Shown: positions 29,754 through 39,818, counted from the first letter of the stretch. The stretch: DNA of 64,000 nucleotides from Erwinia billingiae Eb661 (GCF_000196615.1 NC_014306.1:1736001-1800000); one strand, 5' to 3'. A program made the numbers and translations. Notes: generated by a model not told the origin, from the sequence alone.

Positions 29754-29942
29754 ATGGCAGAACATCGTGGTGGATCTGGAAATTTCGCTGAAGACCGTAA
29801 AAGAGCATCAGAAGCAGGTCGCAAAGGCGGCAAAGTCAGCGGAGGGAATTTTAAAAATGACCCTCAACGTGCTTCACAGGCTGGCGAAAAGGGGGGACGC
29901 AATAGCCGTGGCAGTCGGACTAAAACCGATTCCGAAGCTTAG
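29754..29942 (+). CDS. ymdF: KGG-repeat stress protein YmdF
   Basis: 62 aa hydrophilic stress-induced protein (con-10/KGG family) with two RASxAGxKGG repeats (RASEAGRKGG, RASQAGEKGG). Strong SD GGAGG. YmdF and its paralogue YciG are general-stress proteins in E. coli; molecular function is unknown. A 61-aa ORF in the next frame is a shadow. Confidence 0.93.
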   Translation: MAEHRGGSGNFAEDRKRASEAGRKGGKVSGGNFKNDPQRASQAGEKGGRNSRGSRTKTDSEA

Positions 29943-30045
29943 CCTCGCCTGAAACCGTCGGGTCTTTCCCCGGCGGTTACGTCACAGAGTTGACCACTGC
30001 GTTCCCTCCCGGCACACTAGCGCCAAATTCTCAACCGAGCCTGCT

Positions 30046-30972
30046 ATGTCTGCCTTACTTTCCCGCTATAAACTGTCGTTTACCCCACAAGAGATTGTGC
30101 TGGTCCTGATTACCATGATCTGGGGCGGAACTTTTCTGGCAGTCCATCATGCGATGACCGTAAGCGGGCCATTTTTCTTTGTCGGCACCCGATTTGCCAC
30201 TGCCGCGCTGGTGCTGGGCGCGATTTCATGGCGTTCGTTGCGCGGCATCACCTGGGCTGAAATCAAAGCCGGGACATTAATCGGCATCGCCATTGGCTGT
30301 GGGTATGGCTTACAGACCTATGGCATGCAAACCATCAGTAGCAGTAAATCCGCCTTTATTACCGCAATGTATGTGCCGCTGGTGCCGCTACTGCAATGGC
30401 TTTTCCTGGGACGCTTGCCCGGCCTGATGTCGTGGATCGGCGTGGCGCTGGCATTCACCGGTCTGATGTTGTTGGCGGGGCCGGACGGAGATTCGCTGGC
30501 ATTTGGCGCCGGTGAAATTGCCACCTTAATGAGCACGCTGGCAATTGCCGCTGAAATCATTTTGATCAGCGCCAGTGCCGGCAAAGTGGATGTCAAACGC
30601 GTCACGATCATCCAGCTGGCGGGCGCTTCACTGCTGGCGTTCGCGCTGATGGTCCCCAATGGTGAATCGGCACCGCCGTTTTCGCCCTATCTGCTGTTCA
30701 GCGCCATTGGTCTGGGGCTGGCCAGTGCGTTAATACAGGTGACGATGAACTGGGCGCAGCGCAGCGTGTCGCCAACGCGTGCCACGGTGATTTATGCCGG
30801 TGAGCCGGTGTGGGCGGGGATCGTTGGTCGGGTTGCCGGTGAGCGTTTGCCTGGCGCGGCACTGATTGGCGGCGCACTGATCGTCGTCGGCGTGCTGGTC
30901 AGTGAGTTGAAGCTGAAGCGCAAAAAAAAGGCGAAGGTTGACCCTTCGCCTGATAAAGCGGAAGTGAATTAA
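30046..30972 (+). CDS. DMT-family (EamA) transporter
   Basis: 308 aa inner-membrane carrier with ten predicted helices in two EamA halves; the first half shows IWGGTFLAVHHAM and STLAIAAEIILI begins the second. Substrate is unknown; the family includes amino acid and metabolite exporters. The C-terminus is Lys-rich (KLKRKKKAK), and the DNA coding that tail doubles as the rutG terminator on the other strand. Stop overlaps the rutG stop in TTAA. Confidence 0.85.
   Translation: MSALLSRYKLSFTPQEIVLVLITMIWGGTFLAVHHAMTVSGPFFFVGTRFATAALVLGAISWRSLRGITWAEIKAGTLIGIAIGCGYGLQTYGMQTISSSKSAFITAMYVPLVPLLQWLFLGRLPGLMSWIGVALAFTGLMLLAGPDGDSLAFGAGEIATLMSTLAIAAEIILISASAGKVDVKRVTIIQLAGASLLAFALMVPNGESAPPFSPYLLFSAIGLGLASALIQVTMNWAQRSVSPTRATVIYAGEPVWAGIVGRVAGERLPGAALIGGALIVVGVLVSELKLKRKKKAKVDPSPDKAEVN
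30921..30951 (-). terminator. rutG terminator inside the EamA gene
   Basis: Read on the reverse strand: GGCGAAGG/CCTTCGCC stem (30943-30950 and 30930-30937) followed by eight T (30922-30929). It lies 18 bp downstream of rutG and within the EamA coding sequence. Confidence 0.82.
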
Positions 30973-32297
30973 TTGTCCTGATGCACGACGTCGTTGCTGT
31001 TAAGCACGGCAGCTTTACGACGCGTCAGGATAGCGTTGAGGATAATCGCGCCAAAGGTCGCCGTCCCGATCCCGCCCATGGTGAAGTTACCGATCTTCAG
31101 GGCAAAGTCTCCGGCACCCAGTACCAGCGTGACCGCCACCATAATCAGGTTGTTGTTCTGCCCAAGATCGACGTTGTTCTGCACCCAAATCCTCGCACCC
31201 GCCACGGCAATCAAACCAAATACCACGATGGATGCACCGCCGATCACCGGGCCTGGGATGGTGTGAATTAACGCGCCGAACTTCGGCGAGAATCCTAACA
31301 GGATGGCAATCACCGCTGCCGCAACAAACACCAGGGTGGAATACACCTTGGTTACCGCCATCACGCCAATATTCTCAGCATAGGTGGTGACACCGCTGCC
31401 GCCCACGCCACCGGAAAGCATGGTGGCCAGGCCATCACCGACAAAGGCTCTGCCCATATACGGATCGAGGTTTTTGCCCGTCATCCCCGCCACCGCTTTG
31501 ATATGCCCGAGGTTTTCTGCCACCAGGATCACCGCCACCGGCGCAATCAGGAACATCGCATGACTGTCGAAAATGGGTGAGGTGGTGGTCGGGAAGCCCA
31601 GCCACGGCACGGCAGCCATCAGGCTAAAATCGATCGGTTTACCCAGCCCGAGCCCGTTGGTCAGCACGGCATAGATGGCACAGGCGACAATCAGGCCGAC
31701 GAGGATCAGCAGCCGTTGCACCATGCCGCGGGTAAATACCGCCACAATACCGATACAGAGCACGGTCATCACTGCCATCCAGCTATCGAACATCGATGAG
31801 GAGACGCTGCGTACCGCAATCGGCGCGAGGTTCAGCCCAATTGCCATCACTACGGCGCCGGTCACCACCGGCGGCATCAGCTTCTCAATCCAGCGGGTGC
31901 CCACTTTCATCACCACAAAACCAATCAGCGTATAGACCAGGCCGCAGGCAATAATGCCGCCCAGCGCCACGCCAAGGTTAGGGTTGATGCCCTGACCATT
32001 GAACCCCGTCACCGCAATCACCACGCCCACGAACGCGGCGCTCGACCCAAGATAACTGGGCACGCGTCCGCCCGTGATCAGGAAGAACAGCAGCGTGCCG
32101 ACGCCGGACATCAGGATCGACAGATTGGGATCTAATCCCATCAGCAATGGCATCAGAACCGTGGCACCAAACATCGCGACCGCGTGCTGAAGCCCCATAA
32201 TTACCGTTTGTCCCAGCGGCAGGGTTTCATCCGGTGCCACTAACCCTTGCGCTGATGCGGACTGCTTACGCCATACAGGAAACCAGGAACTCGCCAT
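30969..32297 (-). CDS. rutG: Pyrimidine permease RutG
   Basis: Uracil/xanthine (NCS2) permease of 442 aa with ~14 membrane helices; supplies uracil or thymine to the Rut pathway. The NCS2 signature region is seen in VAENLGHIKAVAGMTGKNLDPYMGRAFVGDG. Last gene of the rut operon. Confidence 0.95.
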   Translation of the reverse strand: MASSWFPVWRKQSASAQGLVAPDETLPLGQTVIMGLQHAVAMFGATVLMPLLMGLDPNLSILMSGVGTLLFFLITGGRVPSYLGSSAAFVGVVIAVTGFNGQGINPNLGVALGGIIACGLVYTLIGFVVMKVGTRWIEKLMPPVVTGAVVMAIGLNLAPIAVRSVSSSMFDSWMAVMTVLCIGIVAVFTRGMVQRLLILVGLIVACAIYAVLTNGLGLGKPIDFSLMAAVPWLGFPTTTSPIFDSHAMFLIAPVAVILVAENLGHIKAVAGMTGKNLDPYMGRAFVGDGLATMLSGGVGGSGVTTYAENIGVMAVTKVYSTLVFVAAAVIAILLGFSPKFGALIHTIPGPVIGGASIVVFGLIAVAGARIWVQNNVDLGQNNNLIMVAVTLVLGAGDFALKIGNFTMGGIGTATFGAIILNAILTRRKAAVLNSNDVVHQDN

Positions 32298-32344
32298 CGT
32301 CTTCTCCAGAGAAGTGAATAAAGCATTGCCCGCCGTCGGCGGGA

Positions 32345-32869
32345 TCAGGCTTCCTGCCGCAGTAAATGGTGATAGCCGCGATCGAAATAGATCAGGCCGT
32401 GTGTTTCATCGTTACAGACTAATGCCTGGGCTTCGCAGACCAGCACATCATGGGTACCGACACTCATCACCTGGGTGATTTTGCAATCAAACGACGCCAC
32501 CGCGCCGGCCAGAATCGGCGAGCCGGTCACCAGCGTCGACCATTCAGCCGCGATAAAGCGTTCGGCCATCGGCGTTTTACCGCCAAACAGGTTGGATAAC
32601 GATTCATGTCCCGCAGCCAGCGTATTAACGCAGAGCTGCTGATTGGTTTTGAACACCTCATACACGGACGCCGAGCGATTCAGACACACCAGCAGGGTTG
32701 GCGGCGTATCGGTCACACTGCACACGGCAGAGGCGGTAAAACCTGCGCGACCGGCGGGGCCGTCGGTGGTGATAATATTGACGGCCGCACCCAGGCGCGC
32801 CATCGCATTGCGAAAATCTTGTTTTTCTACGCCCGACGTTACCGCGGGCGACAGGGTCGCCAGAGACAT
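32345..32869 (-). CDS. rutF: Flavin reductase RutF
   Basis: NADH:FMN reductase that feeds reduced flavin to the monooxygenase RutA. ATG 32869 ([13 protein letters not shown]), 7 nt after AAGGA, gives 174 aa, a little longer than the 164 aa E. coli protein at the N-terminus. Core [20 protein letters not shown] and [19 protein letters not shown] is conserved. The upstream extension overlaps rutE and is rejected. Confidence 0.93.
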   Translation of the reverse strand: MSLATLSPAVTSGVEKQDFRNAMARLGAAVNIITTDGPAGRAGFTASAVCSVTDTPPTLLVCLNRSASVYEVFKTNQQLCVNTLAAGHESLSNLFGGKTPMAERFIAAEWSTLVTGSPILAGAVASFDCKITQVMSVGTHDVLVCEAQALVCNDETHGLIYFDRGYHHLLRQEA

Positions 32870-32879
32870 GATCATTTCC

Positions 32880-33470
32880 TTACTCGAGGGTGCAGGCTTC
32901 TGCAAATGAGAGACGTGGCAGGCGCGCATACACTTTGCTGGCATCGCCATAGCCGATGTTGATAAGCAGATTGCTTTTCCAGCCGCTTTCCGCAAAGAAC
33001 GCCGCATCAACCGCCGCACGATCGAAGCCAGACATCGGACCGGTGTCTAAGCCCATCGCGCGACAGGCGGTGATCAGGTAGGCCGCCTGCAGCGAGCTGT
33101 TGCGAAATGCGGTCTCTTCCGCCAGCGCCGGGCTGCTGGTGAACCAGGATTTTGCATCGGCATGTGGGAAGAGCTGTGGCAGCTGGTCAAAGAACGCCGG
33201 ATCCCAGGCGACGATTGCCGTCACCGGCGCGCTCAGGGTTTTTTCCAGATTGCCGCTGGAGAGCGTTGGCTTCAGCCTGGCTTTGCCTTCCTCACTGCGG
33301 ACAAAACAGAAGCGCGCAGGGCTGCAGTTCGCCGAGGTTGGGCCCCTCTTTAACAAGTCATACAGCTGGTGGATTTGCGCATCGGTAACCGGACGATCCT
33401 GCCAGCCATTGTGCGTCCGTGCTGCGGTAAACAACGTCTCTAACGCGAGAGAATTCAGGGCTTCTGCCAT
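32880..33470 (-). CDS. rutE: Probable malonic semialdehyde reductase RutE
   Basis: Nitroreductase-family protein, 196 aa, proposed to reduce malonic semialdehyde to 3-hydroxypropionate. FMN-binding features [22 protein letters not shown] and [12 protein letters not shown] are present. Overlaps rutD by 16 bp. Confidence 0.94.
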   Translation of the reverse strand: MAEALNSLALETLFTAARTHNGWQDRPVTDAQIHQLYDLLKRGPTSANCSPARFCFVRSEEGKARLKPTLSSGNLEKTLSAPVTAIVAWDPAFFDQLPQLFPHADAKSWFTSSPALAEETAFRNSSLQAAYLITACRAMGLDTGPMSGFDRAAVDAAFFAESGWKSNLLINIGYGDASKVYARLPRLSFAEACTLE

Positions 33471-34276
33471 ATCAGCTCCAGTTCAGCAGGGGATGAGGCC
33501 GGGGTATCGCTCAGCCAGTTCAGTAACAGTGGATTAAAGGTACTGCTGTCGGTGACGCTCATCGCATGACCGCCCCAGGCCATTTTTTCCAGCGTGGCGT
33601 TTGGCAACGCCTCCAGCAGGGTTTGTGAGCAGGTCCAGGGCACCAACAGATCGTCCTGTGAACAGATCAACAGCACCGGCTGGGCGATCTGGCCGGCAAG
33701 TTCGGTGAAATCGCAGGCCATCAATGCGTTCAGACGGCGCAGCAAGTTTTCTGTCCCCTGAAAATGTGCGGCGTGCAGCGCATCTTCAGCTTCTATACGT
33801 GCCTGATTATCTGCCAGCCAGTCGGCAGGATAGAGAAACAGGGGCTGTGCGCGAACATAGGATTCAACGCCGACATTGAGCAGCAACTCCTGTCGAACGG
33901 TGAAGCAGCGGCGGGTATGCGCATTCAGCCTGAGCCAGCCATTAACAATCACCAGCCTTCCGACGCGTTGTGGAAAGTCCACCGCCAGCTGCATCGCCAC
34001 CATACCGCCCAGCGCATGGCCAATGACGTCATAGCTTTCGATCCCCAAAGCCGCCAGCTCGTGAGCCAGTTCAGCCGCCATATCGCCCATGCTGTAGCCT
34101 GCCGGCAGCATGTCGGGACTGCGCCCGGTGCCACGCTGGTCATACACCACCACCCGATAGTGTTCACGCAGTGCGTTTAGCTGCGGCAACCAGAAGTTAG
34201 CCAGGCCGCCTAACCCGGCAGAAAGCACCAGCGTTCTGGCCTGAGGATCGGTCGATCCGGAGAGCTCAATATGCAT
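33455..34276 (-). CDS. rutD: Aminoacrylate/carbamate hydrolase RutD
   Basis: Alpha/beta hydrolase, 273 aa, that accelerates breakdown of aminoacrylate or carbamate in uracil catabolism. [12 protein letters not shown] forms the oxyanion segment. The usual nucleophile elbow reads GHALGGM, with Ala where the Ser nucleophile is expected; E. coli RutD has GHSLGG as I recall. The acid (QDDLLVPW) and His (GGHAM) remain. The missing Ser is worth checking. Confidence 0.92.
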   Translation of the reverse strand: MHIELSGSTDPQARTLVLSAGLGGLANFWLPQLNALREHYRVVVYDQRGTGRSPDMLPAGYSMGDMAAELAHELAALGIESYDVIGHALGGMVAMQLAVDFPQRVGRLVIVNGWLRLNAHTRRCFTVRQELLLNVGVESYVRAQPLFLYPADWLADNQARIEAEDALHAAHFQGTENLLRRLNALMACDFTELAGQIAQPVLLICSQDDLLVPWTCSQTLLEALPNATLEKMAWGGHAMSVTDSSTFNPLLLNWLSDTPASSPAELELIWQKP

Positions 34277-34287
34277 GTCTTCCTCCG

Positions 34288-34674
34288 CTACTTACCGATA
34301 TGGGCAACGCTGGCGATCTCGATCAGTGCATCGGGTTTCACCAGACCACACTGAATGCAGAAACGCGCCGGTTTTTCGCCAGGGAAATACTCGGCATACA
34401 CGCTGTTCACCGCCGCGTAGTTGCTCCAGTCGGTGATGAAAATCGAGTTAAAGGTCACGTCGTCCAGGGTGCCGCCCGCGGTTTCAATCACGCTTTTAAT
34501 GGTTTCCAGCACATGGCGGGTTTGCGCGGCGGCATCGCCGACGTGCACCACGTTATTGTCTTTATCAAAGGGCAATGTGCCCGAGACATACACCACGCCA
34601 TCGGCCAGCGTGCCGGGGACGAACGGCGCTATCGGCACGCTGGTTCCCGGTGGGGTAATAATGGTTTTCGGCAT
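34288..34674 (-). CDS. rutC: Aminoacrylate deaminase RutC (RidA family)
   Basis: RidA/YjgF-family protein, 128 aa from [10 protein letters not shown], the E. coli length; deaminates 3-aminoacrylate. The conserved Arg-containing stretch [17 protein letters not shown] is at the C-terminus. A longer upstream frame overlaps rutB and is not used. Confidence 0.95.
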   Translation of the reverse strand: MPKTIITPPGTSVPIAPFVPGTLADGVVYVSGTLPFDKDNNVVHVGDAAAQTRHVLETIKSVIETAGGTLDDVTFNSIFITDWSNYAAVNSVYAEYFPGEKPARFCIQCGLVKPDALIEIASVAHIGK

Positions 34675-34700
34675 TGCGCACTCTCCAGTCAGGTCAGGTT

Positions 34701-35447
34701 TCAGGCCGTTTGTTGTTGCGGCACGGCTTCGGTTTGCAGGGCGGAGCAAAAGGTCGAAACATCAGACACCCAGCCGAAAAACGTCTCAATATTGAAGATG
34801 GCGGCCTGCTGGGCGAAGAGCGGACCGGCCTGATAGGTGGCGTCTTCCAGTACAATGCCGAAATACTCCAGGAAGAAACCGTCGCGCAACGTTGATTCAA
34901 CGCAGACGTTAGTGGCGATGCCGGTAAATACCAGATGGCGAATGCCACGGCTGCGCAACATGCTGTCTAACGCGGTATTGAAGAAGCCGCTGTAGCGTGG
35001 CTTCGGCAGCACGATATCGCCGGGTTGCGGGACAAGCTGATCGACCAGATCATAATCCCAGCCGCCTTTCGCCAGCAGCTTGCCTTCCAGTTCAGGATTC
35101 TGGCGCATGGTTTTCAGCGCGTTGGATTTGTGCCAGTTAGGCGAGCCTGGGCCACCGGCTTCAACATACCGATCGTCCCAACCGTTCTGGAACCAGATAA
35201 TTAGAATGCCGGCTTCACGGGCGGCTTTCACCGCCACGTTGATGTTATCGATCACCGGGCGGGTAGCGGACACATCAAATCCCGCCAGATCCAGATAGCC
35301 GCCGGTGGTGGCGTAAGCATTCTGCATATCCACCACGATCAAAGCGGTCTGCTCCGGCGGAAAGGCAATCGGCTCCGGCCGCGCGGGCAGGGTAATGCAG
35401 TTTTTAGTCGACGCTGTTGTGCACACTACCGGCTCTTTACTGCTCAT
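34701..35447 (-). CDS. rutB: Peroxyureidoacrylate amidohydrolase RutB
   Basis: Isochorismatase-fold amidohydrolase, 248 aa. The Asp-Lys-Cys triad is visible in [17 protein letters not shown] and ATNVCVEST. Starts on the last base of the rutA stop (TAATG), so translation is coupled. Confidence 0.95.
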   Translation of the reverse strand: MSSKEPVVCTTASTKNCITLPARPEPIAFPPEQTALIVVDMQNAYATTGGYLDLAGFDVSATRPVIDNINVAVKAAREAGILIIWFQNGWDDRYVEAGGPGSPNWHKSNALKTMRQNPELEGKLLAKGGWDYDLVDQLVPQPGDIVLPKPRYSGFFNTALDSMLRSRGIRHLVFTGIATNVCVESTLRDGFFLEYFGIVLEDATYQAGPLFAQQAAIFNIETFFGWVSDVSTFCSALQTEAVPQQQTA

Positions 35448-36538
35448 TACGCAACCTCCTTCGCGGCTTCAATGATATCGGTACGGCACTGCATCAGCGG
35501 TTGGATGCGTTGGCCAAATTTCTCAATGCCTTGTAAAAAATCATCAAACGTCAGCAACACGCCCTGGGTTCCCTCAACGGTCGCGACTTCATCAAGCATG
35601 CGTGCCACGTTGGCATAAGAACCGACCAGCGTACCCATATTGATATTGACGGCGGACGTCGGGTCGGCCATCTGGCGTACGTTGGTGTCGCTGCCCGACG
35701 TTTTATCCTGTTGGCTTTGTGTGGTCAGCCACGAAAGCGCGTCTTCGTCTGCGCCGGCTTTATAGTGTTCCCACTTCGCCCGGGCGGCTTCGTCGGTTTC
35801 ATCGGCAATGATCATAAACAAAACGAAAGATCCGACATCACGGCCCACTTCATCGGCGGCTTTTTTCATACGGGTGGCGGTTGGGGCGAAGGCGGTTGGG
35901 GTATTCACGCCCTTGCCAAAGCAGAAGTTGTAGTCAGCATGTTTCGCTGAGAACGCCATACCGGCATCGCTTTGGCCGGCACAGATCACCTTGACCGGCT
36001 TCTGCGGTTGCGGGCTGAGGCGACAATCGTTCATGGTGAAGAACTCACCTTTCAGATCGGATTTGCCGGTGCCCCACAGATCTTTCAACACCGAGACGTA
36101 TTCGGTCAGATAGTCATAGCGACGGGCGAAGTATTCATCCCCAGGCCAGATACCCATCTGATCGTATTCCGGTTTCTGCCAGCCGGTCACCAGGTTCACC
36201 CCGAAGCGGCCGTTAGAAATGGAATCAACCGTGGAAGCCATGCGCGCCACAATGGCCGGCGGCAGCGTCAGCGTGGCCGCCGTGGCATAGATTTCGATGC
36301 GCGAAGTGACGGCAGCGAGGCCAGCCATCAGGGTGAAGGATTCAAGGTTATGATCCCAGAACTCGGTCTTGCCGCCAAAGCCACGCAGTTTGATCATCGA
36401 CAGCGCAAAGTCGAAGTGATAATGCTCGGCTTTCTGCACAATCGCTTTATTCAGTTCAAAGGTCGGCATGTATTGCGGCGCGTTGGTGGAGATCAGCCAG
36501 CCGTTGTTGCCAATTGGGATAAAGACACCGATTTTCAT
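35447..36538 (-). CDS. rutA: Pyrimidine monooxygenase RutA
   Basis: Luciferase-like FMN-dependent monooxygenase, 363 aa, that opens uracil or thymine between N3 and C4 using FMNH2 from RutF. Family core: [39 protein letters not shown], and [20 protein letters not shown]. First gene of the seven-gene rut operon. Confidence 0.96.
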   Translation of the reverse strand: MKIGVFIPIGNNGWLISTNAPQYMPTFELNKAIVQKAEHYHFDFALSMIKLRGFGGKTEFWDHNLESFTLMAGLAAVTSRIEIYATAATLTLPPAIVARMASTVDSISNGRFGVNLVTGWQKPEYDQMGIWPGDEYFARRYDYLTEYVSVLKDLWGTGKSDLKGEFFTMNDCRLSPQPQKPVKVICAGQSDAGMAFSAKHADYNFCFGKGVNTPTAFAPTATRMKKAADEVGRDVGSFVLFMIIADETDEAARAKWEHYKAGADEDALSWLTTQSQQDKTSGSDTNVRQMADPTSAVNINMGTLVGSYANVARMLDEVATVEGTQGVLLTFDDFLQGIEKFGQRIQPLMQCRTDIIEAAKEVA

Positions 36539-36625
36539 TGGGATACCTCTGGGTGTGCGTTAGGGTAAAGTTGTGCGCTGCAATGCATCCTGCACTCTCC
36601 CTGAAGCGGCGCTTGTTGAGATAAT

Positions 36626-36642
36626 TGCAAACGCTGTGCCAG
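36626..36642 (-). promoter_or_regulatory. Sigma-54 promoter of the rut operon
   Basis: The reverse strand reads CTGGCACAGCGTTTGCA, matching the -24/-12 consensus (YTGGCAC-N5-TTGCW) at every fixed position. Predicted start is near 36614, about 75 nt before rutA. This agrees with the known NtrC/sigma-54 control of rut in E. coli. A GGTGCA at 36736-36741 could be an NtrC half-site, but no clear full site is seen. Confidence 0.85.
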
Positions 36643-36703
36643 TTTATAAAAGGTGCTAGTAATCAGTGTGTTGAAATATTTGTGTTAAATTTTTCTGGAG
36701 TAA

Positions 36704-36730
36704 ATGGTCTAAAACAGACCATTTGGTCAA
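36704..36730. promoter_or_regulatory. RutR operator region (two overlapping palindromes)
   Basis: CAGACCATTTGGTCAA (36715-36730) matches the RutR box TTGACCA-NN-TGGTCAA at 12 of 14 fixed bases. It shares its left arm with a second perfect palindrome ATGGTCT-N5-AGACCAT (36704-36722). It sits between the rut sigma-54 promoter and divergent rutR. Confidence 0.78.
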
Positions 36731-36835
36731 AATCAGGTGCACAGAAAGCAGGCATCGTGGTCAATTTAAGTGCATTAGGTCCGGGCGAGGGGTTTTGCTA
36801 TCATCCCGGCACCCCACATGGAGTATGAGGTCTCA

Positions 36836-37483
36836 GTGAATTCTACAGATAAGACATCGGTGAAGGCGCCCACGCGTCGCTCACGTGCGGTAGCAGCGAA
36901 ACGCACGGCGATCCTCACTGCGGCACTGGCGCTGTTTTCACAATTTGGCGTGCATGGCACCAGCCTGGATAAAGTGGCCGAAGGGGCTGACGTTTCTAAA
37001 ACCAACCTGCTGTACTACTTCCCGTCAAAAGAAGCCCTCTATATTGCGGTGCTGAAGGACATTCTTGATGTCTGGCTGGCGCCACTGCGTGCGTTGCGGG
37101 AAGACCAGCAACCCTTAGTGGCGATCAAGGACTACATCCGGCTTAAGCTTGAGGTGTCGCGCGATCATCCGCAGGCATCACGCCTGTTCTGCATGGAAAT
37201 GCTTCAGGGCGCACCGTTGCTGAAAGGGGAGCTGGAAGGCGATCTGAAAGGGCTGGTGGATGAGAAATCGGCGGTGATTGAAGGCTGGATAAATCAGGGA
37301 AAACTGGCGGCTGTTGAACCGCATCATCTGATCTTTATGCTGTGGGCCACGACCCAACACTACGCCGATTTTTCAACTCAGATCGAAGCGGTGACCGGGC
37401 AGACGTTAAATGATGAAGGCTTTTTCAATCAGACGGTAGAAAACGTGCAGCGGATGGTGATCGAAGGGATTCGGGTTCGCTAA
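36836..37483 (+). CDS. rutR: TetR-family pyrimidine regulator RutR
   Basis: TetR repressor that responds to uracil/thymine and controls rut and other pyrimidine genes. I choose GTG 36836 (GAGG at 36827-36830), giving 215 aa versus 212 in E. coli; ATG 36818 lacks a ribosome site. HTH: TSLDKVAEGADVSKTNLLYYFPSKEALYIAVL. The ligand domain is well conserved, ending NVQRMVIEGIRVR. Confidence 0.95.
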   Translation: MNSTDKTSVKAPTRRSRAVAAKRTAILTAALALFSQFGVHGTSLDKVAEGADVSKTNLLYYFPSKEALYIAVLKDILDVWLAPLRALREDQQPLVAIKDYIRLKLEVSRDHPQASRLFCMEMLQGAPLLKGELEGDLKGLVDEKSAVIEGWINQGKLAAVEPHHLIFMLWATTQHYADFSTQIEAVTGQTLNDEGFFNQTVENVQRMVIEGIRVR

Positions 37484-37512
37484 AAAATGGTGGGCCTGAG
37501 CGGCCCACCAGC
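37483..37512 (-). terminator. Terminator of cycA (shared with rutR)
   Basis: Perfect 9-bp stem TGGTGGGCC/GGCCCACCA (37488-37496 and 37502-37510); the reverse strand continues into six T. Confidence 0.82.
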
Positions 37513-37518
37513 ATCACA

Positions 37519-38913
37519 TTACGCCTGTTTTCTCTGACGTAACCACCAGCCAATTCCCAGTAGAATAAACCAGATTGGCGTCACCATCAGCGCCTGACGG
37601 GTATCCTCCTGCAGCGTCAGCAGCACCAGCACAAACGCGAAGAACGCGATGCACACCCAGCACATAAACTTACCCATCGGCATTTTATAGCTGGACTCCG
37701 CATGCAGTTCAGGGCGCTTTTTGCGGTAGGCCAGGTATGAACAGAGAATAATCGTCCAGACAAACATAAACAGGATCGCTGACACGGTGGTGACCAGCGT
37801 GAACACCTGCATCACGTTCGGGATCAGGTAAATCAAGGCAACGCCGCCCAGCAGACACAGGCACGAGAAGAACAGGCCGGTGGTCGGCACCGCCCGGCGG
37901 GAAAGCATGCCAAAGCGACGGTGTGCCACACCCTGTTGCGCCAGGCCATACAGCATACGGCTGGTGGAGAAGATGCCGCTGTTAGCGGACGACGCCGCCG
38001 AGGTCAGCACCACAAAGTTAACGATGCTGGCCGCAGCGGGTAAGCCAATCAGCATAAACATCTCAACGAACGGGCTGCGGTCAGCAACCACGCTGTTCCA
38101 TGGCGTCACCGCCATGATCACCAGTAGCGCCAGCACGTAAAACATAATGATGCGCAGCGGAATGGCGTTTATTGCCCGCGGCAGAACCTTCTTCGGATCG
38201 TGGGTTTCAGCCGCCGCCGTTCCGACCAGCTCGATACCCACAAAGGCGAAGACGGCGATCTGGAAGCCCGCAAAGAAGCCGCTTAAGCCTTTCGGGAACA
38301 TGCCGCCATGATCCCAGATATTGCTGATGGCTGCTTTGCCGCCGCCCGGTGAAGGGTAATGCATTGCCACCAGCACAATCCCGGTGGCAATCAGCGCAAC
38401 GATGGCAACAATCTTGATGATGGCAAACCAAAACTCCATCTCGCCGAACAGTTTCACCGTCGCGATATTCAGCGACAGGAACACCGCGATACAAAGCAGG
38501 GCGCTCATCCATATAGAGAAATCGGGGAACCAGAGCTGGAAGTAGGAGCTGATGGCCACCACGTCGGCGATGCCGGTCACCACCCAACAGAACCAGTAGG
38601 TCCAGCCGGTGAAATAGCCGGCCCAGGGACCGAGCAGATCGGCGGCGAAATCACTGAACGACTTATACTCAAGGTTTGACAGCAGCAGCTCGCCCATGGC
38701 GCGCATGACGAAAAACAGCATAAAGCCGATGATCATATACACAAAAATGATCGACGGACCGGCCAGACTGATGGTTTTACCGGAGCCCATAAACAGGCCG
38801 GTGCCGATGGCACCACCGATAGCGATGAGTTGGATATGACGATTGTGCAGGGTGCGCCGGAGCTCGCCCGGGGCTTCTTCATCGAGAAGCGTCTCTTTTG
38901 GTTGGTCAACCAT
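37519..38913 (-). CDS. cycA: D-serine/D-alanine/glycine transporter CycA
   Basis: APC-family amino acid:proton symporter with 12 predicted helices. From MVDQPKETLL it is 464 aa; the frame extends 54 codons further but MVDQ matches the E. coli start. Very high similarity to CycA (IQLIAIGGAIGTGLFMGSGK, GELLLSNLEYKSFSDFA). The QENV codons upstream give a GACAGG ribosome site. Confidence 0.93.
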   Translation of the reverse strand: MVDQPKETLLDEEAPGELRRTLHNRHIQLIAIGGAIGTGLFMGSGKTISLAGPSIIFVYMIIGFMLFFVMRAMGELLLSNLEYKSFSDFAADLLGPWAGYFTGWTYWFCWVVTGIADVVAISSYFQLWFPDFSIWMSALLCIAVFLSLNIATVKLFGEMEFWFAIIKIVAIVALIATGIVLVAMHYPSPGGGKAAISNIWDHGGMFPKGLSGFFAGFQIAVFAFVGIELVGTAAAETHDPKKVLPRAINAIPLRIIMFYVLALLVIMAVTPWNSVVADRSPFVEMFMLIGLPAAASIVNFVVLTSAASSANSGIFSTSRMLYGLAQQGVAHRRFGMLSRRAVPTTGLFFSCLCLLGGVALIYLIPNVMQVFTLVTTVSAILFMFVWTIILCSYLAYRKKRPELHAESSYKMPMGKFMCWVCIAFFAFVLVLLTLQEDTRQALMVTPIWFILLGIGWWLRQRKQA

Positions 38914-39119
38914 AACGTTTTCCTGTCCTTTACGTGATGTTATGTAAGCTCTGAAGGCTTTTACGGCGCAAAGCTTAACGTAAAAGCCCCGGAATGGCAG
39001 GTAAAGTTCGGTATAACCCGACCGATTGCACAAAAACGCCGCTACACTATTTAATTCTGATTTCCGGCTGATCAAAGCCTGACGGATCTGGAGCTTAGGG
39101 CAGGGGGAAAACCGATAAA

Positions 39120-39818
39120 ATGAAAGGATTGTTGATTGTTGGCGGCATTTTACTGCTCCTGGTGGCGATTACGCCCTGGTTTGCCAAAAATCTGCCTTCA
39201 GCCTGGAATCCCTTCACGCCGCTGCAAGTGACGGACTCACCCACATTTATCACCCGCTATAAGCTGCAACGCCTCGCGGGCGATCCGCAGGCGTGCCTCG
39301 CCGTGTTAGAACAGGCCCAACAACAGGGCTATCTCAGCTTCAGTCAACCCGCGCCCACTTCGGGCAGCTGTCCGTTACCTGCGCCGATCAGAGTGCAACG
39401 TTTTGGCGACGTACGCCTGAGCGCCAGTTTTCTGGCCAGTTGTTCTTTGGCGGTCAGCAGCACGATGTTTGTCACGCAGACCGTCAAACCGCTCGCTGCG
39501 GCAGAGTTGGGGTCGCCACTGGTGCGTATCGACCATCTTGGCAGCTATGCCTGTCGGAATATCTATCATCGGGCAGAGGGAAGGTTAAGCGAGCATGCCA
39601 CGGCCGATGCCCTTGATATGTCTGGCTTCAGGCTGGCGAACGGTCAGCAGATTGGCGTCTTAAAAACATGGCCCCGCCAGGGAAATGACGCGCAGTGGTT
39701 GCACCAGATTTTTCAACAGAGCTGCCGATATTATGGCAATTCGATTGGTCCTGACTACAACGCGGCGCACGCAAATCATTTCCACCTTGGGATGCGCGGA
39801 AGGGGTTTTTGTCGCTAG
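39120..39818 (+). CDS. Extensin-like C-terminal domain protein
   Basis: 232 aa protein with one N-terminal membrane anchor (residues 3-20) and a periplasmic Extensin_C domain. Its conserved motifs are GSYACRNIYHR, LSEHATADALDMSGF and the C-terminal HANHFHLGMRGRG. The His/Asp layout resembles metal-dependent D,D-peptidase-like folds, so a cell-wall role is possible but unproven. The stop overlaps the convergent neighbour in CTAG. Confidence 0.82.
   Translation: MKGLLIVGGILLLLVAITPWFAKNLPSAWNPFTPLQVTDSPTFITRYKLQRLAGDPQACLAVLEQAQQQGYLSFSQPAPTSGSCPLPAPIRVQRFGDVRLSASFLASCSLAVSSTMFVTQTVKPLAAAELGSPLVRIDHLGSYACRNIYHRAEGRLSEHATADALDMSGFRLANGQQIGVLKTWPRQGNDAQWLHQIFQQSCRYYGNSIGPDYNAAHANHFHLGMRGRGFCR

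Noticed and set aside
30000..30015. Possible matS site near ACGTCAC
   Set aside because: Several mismatches to the 13-bp matS consensus; no convincing matS was found elsewhere by eye.
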